Shown here piece by piece: positions 9,194 to 21,897 of a stretch of DNA of 35,955 bases. The position numbers and the translations under genes are program-made. Source of the stretch: Acanthamoeba sp. SK_2022b. Taxonomy: Eukaryota > Discosea > Longamoebia > Acanthamoebidae. The stretch spans positions 1 through 35,955 of the forward strand of contig JANDJZ010000487.1 in assembly GCA_027943245.1 (NCBI GenBank). The letters are read 5' to 3'. Below the pieces are notes generated by a model that was given only the letters and a program-made list of their open reading frames with translations, was not told the origin of the DNA and made no database searches. Each line of letters opens with the position of its first letter. Position 1 is the first letter of the stretch.

Positions 9194-11818
9194 TCACGCC
9201 ATGGCCTGCGCGCAACGCGGACAGGGCGCGTTCTCTTCCGCCGACGCGTAGCGCCAGCACCGCGGGCACTTGGCCGCCTGCATCGAGGCCGGCAGCACCT
9301 CGACTCCCACCGGGACCGAGTGCACAATGCCTCCGCCCACGAACGACGGCGCAGGGCCACTCGCGAGATTTGCCTGTTCGTTGTTGTTGTTGTCGACCGT
9401 TTTACACGTGAGAATAAACAAAAGAAAGAAATAAATAAATAATAATAACGCGGGGAGTAGGGTGTAGTGGAGGAGCGAGGCGGACCTGCGGTGGTCGGTC
9501 GTCGGCGACTTCAAAGACGGGAGCCTCGGGGACGAGGTCCACCGCAGAAGTGACCAGAATTTCGGCCAGCTCGTCGCTCGAAGGCTCCGCCAGCCAGCTC
9601 GCGACTTGGTTGTCGGAGCCCGTGTAGAGGCGCACGCGCGCATCCAGCGAGCTGCCGATTACCCTGGAGGCAGACACAGCAATCATCATCAACACACGCA
9701 CGCATGCACACGACGTCGCATCGATGCCCCTCCCCTCAAACGTACTTGTGGGCTCGGGCGGCTTCGAGGACCTTGTAGGTCTGCGAGCGTACGTCCCTGA
9801 TGGCGTCCCACTGCTGCGCCATCCCGTCCTGCTTCCACTGGTCGCCCACGCGAGGCCACTCGAGGTGGAACACGTTGGGCGCTACCGCCGTCGCCTGCGC
9901 GTCGTGCCTGTCCAGAGAAAGCGCTTGAGAGGGCGAGCCACTGGCAGCGTCGTGAACGCAGGCAAAGAGAGAGAGAGAGAGAGAGATCGCAGGCCTCTTC
10001 TGCGCGCGCGCGCGCGCGTACCGGTGGATGTCCTGGGCGGTGAACGGCGCGATGGGGGCGAGTGCGGCGGTGAGGGCGTCGAGCGTGTGCCGCAGGACGG
10101 TCTGCGTCGACCGCCGGCGGAGGGAGTCGGTGGGATCGGCGTAGAGCCGGTCCTTCACCGCCTCAAAGTAGAAGGCCGACAGGTCGACCGTCGCAAAGTT
10201 CACCAGCCCGCGATACACTGCGCCGACGAGGGGGGGGAGAGGCGGGTCAGACGATCGTCATCATCGTCATCACCTGCACAGAGGGGGGGGGTAGGAGGTT
10301 GCACCTTTGGAGAACTGGTAGTCGTCGTAGTCGGCGGTGGCGCCGAGGCTGAATTCGTGGAGCTTGTGCAGCATGTAGCGGTCGATGGCCGTGAGGTCGT
10401 CGTAGGGGACCGCCTTCGCGCGGTCGTAGTCGGCCAGGTTGCCCAGCAGGAAGCGCGCCGTGTTCCTCAGCTTGCGCAGCGAGCCCTTCATCTTGTCTGC
10501 GCTCCCCCCCCCAACCACCCCGCCAAGCCCAATCGTAAGCGACCGGCTCGCGCAGTGCCCTCTCGTGTAGAGAGGGAGGGGGCGGCGCGAGTACTGATGA
10601 CGACGGGGCCGATGAGGGTGTCGCGCGAGTAGTCGGAGGAGGCGACCCACATGCGCAGCACGTCGACTCCGCAGCCGGCCTTCTTCTCGTCGCCGTTGAC
10701 CAGCACGGTGGGATCGAGCGTGTTGCCCAGCGACTTGGACATCTTGCGCCCGTGCTCGTCCAGCACGAAGCCGTGCGTCAGCACCGCGCGATAGGGCGCC
10801 TGCCGACCAATCACCAAACGAAACGACCACCGCCACCTTAAGCCACTGTGTGCGTGCGCGCGCGTGTGTGCGCGTGTCGTAGGTTGTGCGCACCTTGCCG
10901 GTGAGGGCGACGGAGGTGATGAGGGAGGACTGGAACCAGCCGCGGTGCTGGTCGGAGCCCTCGAGGTACACGTCGGCCGGGAACGGGAGGTCCCTGTTCT
11001 GGAGCACCGCGTGCCACGACACGCCCGAGTCGAGCCACACGTCCATGGTGTCCCGGCCCTTCTCCCACTTGCCGGCGTTGTGCTTCTCCGAGGGCGGCAG
11101 CAGCTCGCTCGTGGGCAGCGACCACCAGCAGTCGGACCCGTGCTCGGCCACCAGCTTCTGGACGTGGCCCACGGACTCCTCCGTCAACAGCAGCTCGCCT
11201 GGCCATCGCCGCGGGCCAGAGCTTCAGTCACGATCGTCGCGCGCAACGTGCGCGCGCGCGTGTGTGGTGTTACCTTGGCGCGAGTAGAAGACAGGGATGG
11301 GCAGGCCCCACACTCGCTGGCGCGAGATGCACCACTCCTGGCGCGAGCGAATGAACGATTCGAGGCGCGTGCGGCCGGTGGCGGGGACCTGCGTGGGGGG
11401 GGGGCAGCAACGGTCGAGTGAGGTGAGGCACGGGCTGGCTGCACGCGCCAGCGGCGAGGCAGAGGAGAGGAGTGCACGCACCATTTGCACGCCGTCGATC
11501 TGGTCGAGGGCCGGCGCGACGACGTCCTTGAGGTCGACGAACCACTGCTCGGTGGCGCGCATGATGATGGGCTTCTTGGTCCGCCAATCGTAGGGGTACT
11601 TGTGGGTGTACTTGTGCTGGTGCACGAGCGCGCCCTTGTCGGTCAGCGCCTGGATGACCAGCTCGTTGCCGGGACCGAGCACGAACTTGCCTGTCACAAC
11701 CGACAAACAAACCAACAAACAAACAAACAACGCAACGCAAGCGTTACTATCCCATTTCCAGTCGAATCGTATCGCTTTTAGACCCATGGCCACGCACACA
11801 CACACGCACGCACGCACG

Positions 11819-11867
<49 letters not shown>

Positions 11868-13842
11868 ATACCAGCGAATTCGGGCAGGTCCTGCGTGAAC
11901 TTGCCGTTGTCGTCCACGAAGCTCCGGAGGGGTATCCCGTGCGCCTTGCACACCACGTAATCGTCGGCGCCTGCCGAGCGTGCAGAGTTCAGGACACGCG
12001 CGCGCTCGCGCGAAACCGCGCGGGGGAGAGGGGGTACCGTGGGCGGGGGCCGTGTGGACGAGGCCCGTGCCGGACTCGGTGGTGACGTGCGTGCCGGGGA
12101 GCACCTTCAGCTCGCGCCCGTCGAGCGGGTGAACGTAGACCGTGTCGGCGAGCGACGAGCCGGGAACGCGGGCGCACACCTCGAGCTCCTGCTTGAGCAG
12201 GTCCTGCATGGCCTGCAGCCTGTCGCTGGCGATGACGTAGTGCTTGGCGTGCTGCTGCTGCTGCTGGTTGTCCGCCTGCTCGCTCCTGGACTTGACGACA
12301 CTGTACTCGATGTCCGGGTTGACGCAGATGGCCTGTGTACGAGCATGATCAAGATAACGGTCAGCCACGGACACAAGATGCGCATGTTGTGGCGTGCGTG
12401 CTTCTCACCATGTTGGCGGGGATGGTCCAAGGGGTGGTGGTCCAAATGAGGGCGTGGAGGTTGTCGTACTTGGTCAGCTCTCCTGCATTCTTGGCTGGAC
12501 GCAAGCACGCAAGAAAGTTTCAACGCGTTGTCGAGTGAAACGTGGTGGTGGTTGTTGGTTGTGCATAGCAAGCGTACCGAGGTGCTTCACGGGGAACGAC
12601 ACGTAGACGGAGGGCGACACATGGGTGTCAGAGTACTCGACCTCGGCCTCGGCCAGCGCGGTGCGCGAGGACGGCGACCAGATCACTGGCTTCAGCCCGC
12701 GATATACGTAACCTTGGAATAAATAACACAAATAAGAGAAATAAATAAATAAATAAATATCTGTTCGAGTAGAGGCCACGACGCAGCGAAATGGTGCTTC
12801 AGGAGAGAAAGCAAGCACCCTTCTTGTAGAGGTCGAGGAACAGGCCGAGCTGCGATGCCTCGTACTTGGGATCTGGGTCAGAGCAGAACAGCGGGGAACG
12901 GTGAGCTGGTGCTACACGCACGCGAGAGAAAGAGAGGGGTGCTATGGGCGGTACCCTTGGTGGCGTAGGGGTTGTCCCAATCGCCCATGACGCCCCAGCT
13001 TCGGAAGCCCTCCATCTGATACGCGATCGCCTCCTCGGCGCAGGCGTGGGCCTTGGCGCGGATCTCCATGGGCGAGAGAGTGGAGCCGCTCTTGGCCTGG
13101 TCGACCGCCTTGAGCTCGATGGGCAGCCCATGGCAGTCCCAACCTGGCACGTACCTGCGGCGCCATCGTCAATCGGCTGCGCAGGTCGTCTTCGCCACAT
13201 GTCGTTCGAGAAAGATGAAGAGGCTCACGCACTTGATGTTGTGGCCGCGTAGCAGCTTGTAGCGATTGACGATGTCCTTCAGCACTTTGTTCATCGCGTG
13301 CCCTACGTAGCGCTTGTGAGAACTCCACACTTTCTGAAAAGAACGTGCTACGTGTTCATGTAGACGAACCCATGTGTAGCCGTCCGTTAGCATAGGGCGG
13401 GCCATCGTGCAGGATGAAGCTCTTCTCGCGTTGCTGTTGCGCCTGCGGACGTCGCGATTGTCAAGTCAAGAGCTGCAGCAAGTAGTGGACGCACAGAGGC
13501 AAAAGGCAGTACCTGCCAAGCGTACAAGGTGTCACTGACCTCAGGCAGCAGGGAGCGCTCGAGCTGGAGTTGTGCCTTCTCCGTCGTGTAGAGCGGAAAA
13601 GTGGTGCGTGGGAGATTGAGGGTGTGCCCAAATGCCTTGGAATTAGCAGTGGCAGCTGAGGTGTCATTTGCTCCTGCCGTTGGAGCAGATGCATACGCTC
13701 GGCGCAAATGAATGCGGGCAGATGAATTGACTGAATGGAGAGATTGGATGCAGGCCTTTCCGGCATAAGGGTGAACAGAGGGCGGAGAGCTGTGGAGAAG
13801 AGCGGGAATGGATCCCGGTTTGGTGACGACCCGCCGCAGCAT
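9194..13842 (-). CDS. IARS2: isoleucyl-tRNA synthetase, mitochondrial type, 1027 aa
   Basis: Class I synthetase that charges tRNA-Ile; the bacterial-like layout and N-terminus indicate the mitochondrial enzyme. Eighteen minus-strand exons: 13842-13513, 13442-13370, 13302-13233, 13154-12955, 12872-12819, 12712-12578, 12494-12409, 12332-12038, 11970-11872, 11690-11482, 11388-11274, 11198-10894, 10799-10595, 10496-10305, 10217-10022, 9907-9746, 9663-9486, 9373-9194. The N-terminus [19 protein letters not shown] is Arg/Ser-rich and lacks acids, as in a mitochondrial presequence. Next come [18 protein letters not shown] (HIGH box as HMGH, 133-136), [19 protein letters not shown], the editing-domain motifs [11 protein letters not shown] and [26 protein letters not shown], and KMSKS at 676-680. 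A C-terminal Cys4 zinc finger uses Cys1004, 1007, 1019 and 1022. Editing and synthetic sites both look intact. The frame stays open upstream of the chosen ATG to 13992, but that stretch looks like leader sequence or a 5' UTR intron. Confidence 0.93.
11791..11866. repeat. (CA)n microsatellite in IleRS intron 9
   Basis: A CA tract (GT on the coding strand) with a few CACG units fills much of the intron 11871-11691, directly after its donor. Confidence 0.92.
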
Positions 13843-14329
13843 GACGGAACGGAAGGCAATCGCAAACAGAGCGTTCCCGCCGGCAAGCGTAAAAATGACA
13901 AGAAAAAAAATCTGTAAATATACAAATAGAGATAAAAACCAACCCACCTTGTTGGCCAACTTCAATAGCACAACCAGCCAAGTGAAATGCAATCATTATA
14001 TTGCCTTTTATTGTTGTTCATTCTGGCCCAAAAGCCCCTCCTTGGCCCAAGATCCCAAGGGAGGCTTCTACTGCAGCTGGAGCCAAGGGGCCGGCTGAAG
14101 TTGAACCCGAAGTTGAATCAAGGAGTCTGGGTCTGTAAGCCCACATGATCGTTGGTAGAAGCATGTCGTGGATGCACCAGCAGGGGACGTTCATTCAACA
14201 TTGTACACAACCCACCAGACAGGCTTGCCTTGACCAAAAACAAAACCCACCACCAAAAAAAGGCGCAGAGAAAAGGCTAAAGAAAAAGTTTAGACGCGAG
14301 AGCGGCAACAACAGCCGCGGGGCGGCATC
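13843..14329. promoter_or_regulatory. divergent intergenic region between IleRS and Raptor
   Basis: These 487 bases separate the proposed start codons of two divergently transcribed genes. An open minus-strand stretch up to 13992 joins the IleRS frame but is hydrophobic and T-rich, with gtggg near 13950 and a ttacag near 13915 that could bound a 5' UTR intron. No tRNA, repeat or other gene is apparent. Confidence 0.45.
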
Positions 14330-17300
14330 ATGATGATGGAGCGGGTGCGTTATTGAGCTGCCTCCACATGATCCGTATGATTCTATCTTTGCATTACTCG
14401 CATCTAATTTCTTTATTTTTTTTTGCCATTTTTTTCCATCTCACAGCAAACCTCATTCCAAGCGGGCGAGGTGGACGGGAGCAACGAGGGAGTGACCGAA
14501 ATCAAAATCGGTGCCACCAAGAAGCCTGGTGGACGCCTCGGTACCGTCTACTACACCGATTCACGATTTAGAGACAATGCCAACGCCGACCCAGCCCAAA
14601 AGCACCAGGTCGCCAAATGGCGAATGAAGCAGAGGGTGCGCCTTTGCCCTTCCTCATTTTTGCCGCTACACGAATTTCATTTAATCGATGCAACCCTGTT
14701 TTTTTGTATGTTCAGATGAAGACAGTGAGCGTCGCCTTGGTGTGTTGCCTCAATATTGGCGTCGACCCACCCGATGTCATGAAGCCCTCTCCCTGTGCGC
14801 GTCTCGAGTGCTGGCTGGGTGCGGCCTCCATCTTTGCCTTCCTTGATTCGCTTTGGGGGTTCTACACACGCACACGACGACTTACGTCATCATCGCCTTC
14901 GCTGTGGCAGACCCCTTCTCGCAGTCGTCCGCCAAGGCGCTCGAGCAGATTGGCAAGAACCTCCAGCAGCAGTACGAGCGGTGGCAGTCACGCGTACGCC
15001 TTTCCGCATTCGAGGGCCCGCTCTGCCCTCGCCACTCACTCTCTTTCGCTGTCCATGCGTGTTGTGTATGTGTGTATGTGTGTATGTGTGTATGTGTGTT
15101 GTGTTGTGTATGTATGTGTGCGTGGATGAATGCAGGCGCGCTATAAGCAGAGCCTCGATCCGACGGTGGAGGAGGTGAAGAAGCTGTGCGTGTCGCTGCG
15201 GCGGAACGCCAAGGACGAGCGCGTCCTGTTCCACTACAACGGACACGGCGTGCCCAAGCCGACGTCGAACGGCGAGATCTGGGTGTTCAACAAGAACTAC
15301 ACCCAGTACATCCCGCTCTCCATCTACGAGCTGCAGACCTGGATGGGCAGCCCGTCCATCTACGTGTTCGACTGCTCCGCGGCCGGCCTGATCGTCCAGT
15401 GGTTCAACCACTTTGCCGAGCAGCGCGTCAAGGAGCGGGACCAGGGGGGCTCCTCGCCGGGCGTCGTGGTCAAGGACTACATCCTCCTCGCCGCCTGCGC
15501 CGCCGACCAGGTGCCCCTCCTCCCCTCCTCCCCCCCTTGGCCTCCATCGCAACGTGTCGACCATTAACGCGCGCGCGCACACACACACACGCGCGTGAGC
15601 GCAGATATTGCCGATGAACCCGCAGCTGCCGGCCGACGTCTTCACGTCGTGTCTGACGACCCCGATCAAGATGGCGCTGCACTGGTACTGCCAGCACACC
15701 CTCATCAAGGACGTCAACACCGACCTCATCGACAAACTGCCCGGCCGCCTCAACGACCGCCGCACCGCCCTCGGCGAGCTCAACTGGTGAGCCCTTCCCC
15801 TCCCCCAAACTCCGCGCGCGCGTCTTTAGCATTCCAATGGCTCCCACGCCGATCGTTGATTGGCTCACGGCGGTGTCGACATCGACGATCTCTGCCCCCC
15901 CACAAACAGGATCTTCACGGCGGTGACCGACACGATCGCATGGAACGTGCTGCCCAAGGACCTGTTCCAGAAGCTGTTCCGGCAGGACCTGCTCGTGGCC
16001 TCGCTGTTCCGCAACTTCCTGCTGGCCGAGCGCATCATGCGGTCGGCCAACTGCACGCCGCTCTCCTATCCCGCCCTCCCGGCCACCTTCCAGCACCCCA
16101 TGTGGAACGCGTGGGACCTCGCCGCCGACATGTGCCTCGCCCAGCTGCCCGCCCTCCTCGCCGACCCCGCCACCGAGTATTTCCCTTGTCCCTTTTTCCT
16201 TTTCCTTTTATTTTTCCTTTTATTTTTCCTTTTATTTTTCCTTTTATTTTTCCTTTTATTTTTCCTTTTATTTTTCCTTTTATTTTTCCTTTTATTTTTC
16301 CTTTTATTTTTCCTTTTATTTTTCCTTTTATTTTTCCTTTTTCCTTTCCTTTTCCCTTTCTTTCGGTTTGCCTGCGCCGCCTCACTCCCCTTCTCCCCTT
16401 CTCTCACTCTCCCACAGGTACCAGCACTCGCCGTTCTTCACGGAGCAGCTGACGGCGTTCGAGGTGTGGCTCGAGTTCGGGTCGGAGAGCAAGAAGCCGC
16501 CGGAGCAGCTGCCCATCGTGCTGCAGGTGCTGCTCAGCCAGGCCCACCGCCTGCGCGCGCTGGTGCTGCTGGCCCGCTTCCTGGACCTGGGCGCGTGGGC
16601 CGTCAACCTGGCCCTGTCGGTGGGCATCTTCCCCTACGTGCTCAAGCTCCTGCAGAGCCCCGCCGTCGAGCTCCGCCAGACGCTGGTCTTCATCTGGGCC
16701 AAGATCCTCGCCCTCGACCGCTCGTGCCAGCTCGACCTCGTCAAGGACAACGGGCACAACTACTTCCTCAACGTCCTCGCCTCGGCCAGCGTTCCCTCCG
16801 ACCAGCGCACCATGGCCGCCTTCGTCCTCGCCACCATCTGCGAGAACTGCAGGTACACCATCATCATCATCAACACCTTCACCACCACCGCTCCTCTCTC
16901 TCTCTCTCTCTCTTCTCTCCTCTGGCTCGTGGGCGTGTCGGTTAAGGTGGCGGTGTGGCGGGGGGGGGCGGTGATGACGTAGGCCGGGCCAATCGGCGTG
17001 CTTGAACGGGAAGCTGGTGTCGATCTGCCTGGCGCAGATCAACGACCCGGACCCCCTGCTGCGCAGGTGGATCGCCCTGTGCCTGGCCAAGCTCTGGGAG
17101 GGCTTCGACGAGGCCAAGTGGGCCGCCCTCCGGGACGGCGCCCACAAGAGGCTCTGCTCCCTCCTCACCGACCCCGCTCCCGAGGTGCCCCCCTTTTTCC
17201 TTTTTCCTTTTCCTTTCCTTTTCCCTTTCTTTCGGTTTGCCTGCGCTCCGCCTCACCCCCTCCCCCCTTTCCCCTCTCTCTCCCTCTCCTCACTCCCCCC

Positions 17301-20300
17301 TCCCCCCATCGATGTCGCGTGTGTCGCTAGGCGCGTGCGGCGGCGGTGTACGCGCTGGGCACGTTCATGGGCGGGGCGTCGGGGTCGGAGCAGCGCAAGA
17401 ACGTGGAGCTCAACCTCGCCGTCACGCTGCCCGTGGTGACGGCCGACGGCAGCCCCATGGTCCGCAAGGAGCTCATCGTCGCCCTCTCCCGCCTCGTGCA
17501 CTCCTACGAGGCCGCCTGCAAAGAGGTGCCCCCCCCTCTCCCCTCCTCCAATCGCCTGCGCGCTTTGGCGCGCGTGGGCTTCGCGAGATCTCAACGGCGC
17601 TCGCTCGCGCGTGCGGTTGGGGGTGGGGGGTGGGGTGGTGGCGAGAGAGCAGGTGGCGCTGGAGCTGCTGCAGGAGGAGGCCAAGCAGGCGGAGCTGCTG
17701 CAGAGGGACTCGCTCAAGAAGAAGGGCAAGAAGACGCCGCTGCGGGCCAGCGCGAGCACCGAGCCGGAGAGCCCCACCGACGAGGACTACATGTCCAAGT
17801 AACTGGCCACCCCCATTTTTTATTTATTTATATTTAATATTTTATTTTATTTTATTATTTTATTATTTTATTTTCACGGCCATGAGTGGGACTGAACGGC
17901 GTTGGGGGGGCAATGCGCCGCCGGTAGGCAGCTGAGTTCGGTGTACGGGTGCGTGTGGAAGATGATCCTCACCCTCGCCGGCGATCCCTTCCCGGAGCTG
18001 GCCTCCATGGCCAGGCACATCGTGTCGCACATCCACCGGCAGCTCCAGAGCGGTATGCAATCCACCCTCCTCCTATTATTTTATTTTTTTATTTCTAATT
18101 TCTATTTTTAATAAAAACTAAATAAAAAACAAAAAGGAAAAACTATTCATTTCTCTAAATTTCTCGTCGTGCATCCAATACTCGACCTGCAGACATTTCG
18201 ACGTCGGCCGTCCCCAGTCCTCGTACGCCGGTCCACCACCTGCTGCGGCGATACGCCGAGAGCCCTGCGCAGATCCTCGGGCGTTCGCCGATCATGGCGC
18301 GTCGGTCGGGCCAGGTCAGCATGACCCAGTCGGGCCAGACGCCCGTGGTGTCGGACCGCTCGCTGGGCATGCGCAAGACCCTCTCCGTGGAGGACCTCTC
18401 CGCCATGGGGCCCTCCGCCGCCGCCGCCTCCTCCTCCGCCGAGCCCACCGCCTCCTCCCTCCCCTCGCCGCCCTCCGTCGGTATCGCCGCCCTCTCTATC
18501 TCTATCTCTATCTCTATCTCTATCTCTATCTCTATCCCTCTTTCTTTCCCTCTCCCTCGCTCTCCCCTCCTCCAGGAGGCCAGTGGCCCTGACTTGTGGT
18601 CGCGTGCGTGGGTCGTGAGCAGAGCTCCAGTCGCAGTTCTACGACTGGTCGTGCGAGCACTTCGCGCGGCCGATGATGAAGGACGTCGACGATCCGTCGA
18701 GCCCCACCAACGCCGTCAGGCAGTGGCGGCACCGGAAGCACCACGCCTCCCTCGCCGAAGCCCGCACCACGCGCGACAGTGCGCCGCCCCCTCCCCCGCC
18801 CAGCCGAGAAATTTCATTTCACATTTATTTATTTTTTATTTATTTTTAATAATAATAATAAAATAAATAAATACATAAATAATAAATTAATGGCTCACGA
18901 CCCGACCCGACCGCGCAGAGAGAGTCAAGCTGGACGAGCAGATCGCAATTTTGGACAACGAGACGGAGATGGCGTCGCTGCTGCTGTTCCACCCGCTGGA
19001 CCCGCTGTTGATCGCCACGGACAACAAGGACACGGTCAAGGTGTGGAACTGGGTGGAGAGCCGCGCCGAGTCGGCCTTCAGCAACGGGAACCCGCCGGGC
19101 ACGCGCATCTCGGCGGTCGCGCTGGTCAACCCCTACGACGACTCCATGCTCCTGACCGGCACCAACAACGGCGTCATCCGCGTGTGGAAGGGCTTTGCCG
19201 ACCGCGACGAGGGCCCGCCCCAGATGATCTCCTCGTGGACGGCCCTGCCGGACATGATCCCGCGCGTGGGCCCCGGCATGGTGTTTGACTGGCAGCAGCA
19301 GACCGGCGTGCTCATGACCTCGGGCGACGTCGGCATCGTTCGCGTGTGGAGCATGGAGAGGGAGCTCGCCATCCAGGTTCGCGCCTTTCTTGTCGTCATC
19401 CTCGTTGTCGTCATTTATTGTCGTCAGCATGTTTATTGTCGTCATCTTGTGAGGGTCGTGGAACTGACGTCGTGGCTTGGCGGCGGTGGATTGTGATTGG
19501 GTGGCGCGCGTTTCCAGGACATGGCGACGGGATCGGACTGCTGCGTGACGTCGATGGTCTCGCAGACGGGCAACGCGCAGGTCCTGGTGGCCGCCTGCGC
19601 CGACGGGGCCATCCGCCTGTTCGACTGCCGCGTGCCCACGCGCTACAGCCCCGTGGTGGTGTTCCAGGAGCACAAGGACTGGGTCGTCAACATCGGCATC
19701 ACCGCCCACGACCACCAGATCGTGTCCGCCACCCTCACCGGCGAGGTCAAGTTCTGGGACGCCCGCAAGTCGGTCTCTTACAGGGTACCTCCCCCCCCTC
19801 TCCTTAATGTGGTCGTGGTCGTCATCATCACTTGACTATTGTTGACCTCCCCCTCCCGCGCGCTCCATGATGACGATGACGATGACGGTGACGGTGACGA
19901 TGACGATGATGATGTGCAAGACCTTCTCGACGCGCACGGGCGACGTGACGGCGTTTGCGGTGCATCCCTACGCGCCGATCATCGCGAGCGGCTCGCAGAA
20001 CCAGAAGATCCACGTGCAGGACTTTGACGGGCTCGAGCTCAACCAGATCCGCTACCACGAGGGCTTCCTCGGCCAGAGGATCGGCCCCGTCTCCTGCCTC
20101 GCCTTCCACCCGTACGCGCAGGCCTCCTCTCCTCTCTCTCTCTCTCTCTTTTGTTGTTGGCCATCGCGCGCGCCGTGGGCTTACACTGTGGGGCGACGCG
20201 GGCGGTGTTGGCGCGAGCAGGTTCCGGATGTATCTGGCGGCGGGGGCCACCGACTCCATCCTGTCGATCTACACACACGCACACAACAAGACCTACTATG

Positions 20301-20305
20301 AGTAG
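14330..20305 (+). CDS. RPTOR: Raptor, scaffold subunit of TORC1, 1253 aa
   Basis: Raptor presents substrates to the TOR kinase and links it to Rag GTPases at lysosomes. Eighteen exons: 14330-14344, 14447-14635, 14716-14818, 14911-14993, 15136-15510, 15605-15786, 15910-16176, 16418-16852, 16983-17184, 17331-17525, 17653-17798, 17928-18052, 18193-18480, 18623-18778, 18919-19376, 19518-19784, 19921-20111, 20221-20305. The caspase-like N-terminal domain is strongly conserved ([53 protein letters not shown]), with His163/His167 and Cys210 at the caspase-dyad positions. HEAT-type helical repeats follow ([20 protein letters not shown]), then a Ser-rich linker with variable exons, then a C-terminal WD40 propeller ([28 protein letters not shown]). 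Size is close to animal Raptor (about 1335 aa). The 15-nt first exon (MMMER) is the least certain part; the junction at 19920/19921 could shift by a few codons. Confidence 0.93.
15060..15122. repeat. TGTA/TG-rich microsatellite in Raptor intron 4
   Basis: The intron 14994-15135 contains an imperfect TGTGTATG tract ending just before the acceptor cag 15133-15135. Confidence 0.85.
16190..16350. repeat. 12-bp minisatellite in Raptor intron 7
   Basis: About eleven near-identical copies of the 12-mer TTTTTCCTTTTA fill the intron 16177-16417. Being 12 bp, the unit leaves every frame open (it reads FLLF repeatedly), but flanking Raptor conservation (PATEY joined to [10 protein letters not shown]) shows that it is spliced out. 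Confidence 0.93.
17813..17878. repeat. AT-rich low-complexity tract in Raptor intron 11
   Basis: ATTT/ATTTT runs occupy the intron 17799-17927. Similar AT-rich islands lie in the next introns, at about 18070-18160 and 18820-18893. Confidence 0.8.
18494..18540. repeat. (CTCTAT)n hexanucleotide repeat in Raptor intron 13
   Basis: About seven copies of a TCTCTA unit follow the donor gtatcg at 18481. The tract is within the intron 18481-18622. Confidence 0.88.
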
Positions 20306-20568
20306 CTTTTGTGCGAACAACCAATTATTAGTACAGACGAAGAAACACACACACACACGCGTGGAAAAGACCACTTTATATTGTTCCTGTTTCGTTTCGT
20401 TTGTCGAGCTTCGTTTCCTATGGCTGCCAGATAAGCAGACAAGAAACACCCAATTTTTAGGGATATATTAAATATTGAATTAAATTAACCTTTTAATTTC
20501 TTTTTTCCCTATTTTGATAAAACGCAAAGAAAGGTAACCTGCGCCACTTCAAGTGGAAGAAGGCTTAG

Positions 20569-21627
20569 ATGGTGGTGGGTCGGGGTGCCACGCCCAAGGA
20601 CCAGGTGCTGACGCGACGCCAGCTCGCGGCGCGGTGGGGTCTGGGCCTGTGTTGCCTCGTGTTGGAGGTGGTGCTGGTGGTGCTCATTGTCGGCACCTGC
20701 TACCAGCACTTCACCGACACCTTCTTCCTATGGCACCCCATCCTGATGTCGATCGGGGTGTTCCTCTGCCTCTCCCAGGGTCTCTCCCTCCCTCTCTCCC
20801 TCACTGCGCTTTGCCCGCGCGCCCCCGCTTGACTGTCTGCTCTCGCCCACAGGGGTGCGAGTGTACACAGCCATGGCCGGCATGGCGAGGTGGAAGGCGA
20901 GGGTTGTCCACGGCCTCCTGTCCGTGCTCTGGGTGTGTTTTGCAGTGGCGGGCCTGGTCATCGTCGAGCATCACAAGCTCTCCCACGCCCTGCCACTCTT
21001 CAAAACGTACGTGGCCTCTCTGTCTCTCTCTCTCGCCCCCGCACTTGTGGGCACAGATGTTGACAACCCCCTTGGCTTGCGTGCGGGGGATCGTGCACAG
21101 GGTGCATGGGCGTCTGGGCTTGGCGGTGGTGATCGTCTCGTTGGTTCAGGGTATAGCAGGCACGTTAAAGTTCTTCGTCCTCCACCAAACCAACCAGGTA
21201 CAACAACTCTGTGAAGATGGAGAGAGAGAGGGAACCCCCACTCTCTCACTTATTGCCCATGGCGCTCAGCGTTTCCTGAGATGGCACGGGCGGTCGGGCA
21301 CACTCATCTACGCCAGCGTGCTTACGACAGTACTGACTGGCGCCTACTCTCAGTTGGACACTGGTAATACGCTCGACCTCAATCGAGTTTTCGCACTGTA
21401 AAGACCTCTGCTGAAGAGCTCGCGGTGGTGCAGTGGAGCGTGGGAGCATGATCACCGTCTACGTCCTGACGAGCGTGCTTGCACTCCTGGTGATCTTCTT
21501 CGACTTCATCGTGAAAGGGGGCGACTTCATCCCCCAACCCACTACCCCGCTACTTACTCGCGGACAGCTCCTCGACAGCACCGCGCGTTCAAGCCCCACC
21601 TACTCGTCCGTCAACCACAGCCCGTGA
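20569..21627 (+). CDS. cytochrome b561-family transmembrane protein, paralogue 1, 249 aa
   Basis: Di-heme transmembrane electron carrier of the cytochrome b561 family, resembling the short CYB561D2-like group. Exons: 20569-20779, 20853-21006, 21101-21197, 21270-21363, 21434-21627. Six hydrophobic segments are visible. The four core heme-ligand histidines are present: FLWHP (His56), VVHGLL (His90), VHGRLGL (His124) and RWHGRSG (His160), spaced 34/34/36. Both termini are predicted to be short and soluble; the C-terminal tail is Ser/Thr/Pro-rich. A closely related paralogue follows directly downstream in the same orientation with identical intron phases, so the two arose by tandem duplication. 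Donor and acceptor (ascorbate, ferric iron or other) cannot be assigned from sequence. Confidence 0.87.
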
Positions 21628-21897
21628 TTGCGGCGACATAAACTTCCTCGGAGGTTCCCAGTGGGCGAATCGCCTTCTTGTATACTGTTACCTAAAATGC
21701 GCAACACCTACCGGTCTGGTATGCGAGGGCTGGTTGTTCTTTTCCACAACCATTCTTTTGTGGAGTCTAAAGGTGCCACAACCTTGAAGTGATAGATGTT
21801 TGCTATATCTTTAACAATTACCTTAAGTTGCTAAGTTGTTTGTTTTTGATACATATTTATATTATATTTTATTTATAAGATAACGAGACAGCCAAAG

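Noticed and set aside
14145..14333. Short basic ORF upstream of Raptor
   Set aside because: It ends at the TGA that overlaps the ATG cluster, has no recognisable features, and lies in the divergent promoter region.
15860..16945. Hydrophobic repeat protein (FLLF)n or its antisense (KGKI)n
   Set aside because: A product of the 12-bp intronic minisatellite; Raptor conservation on both sides shows that it is an intron.
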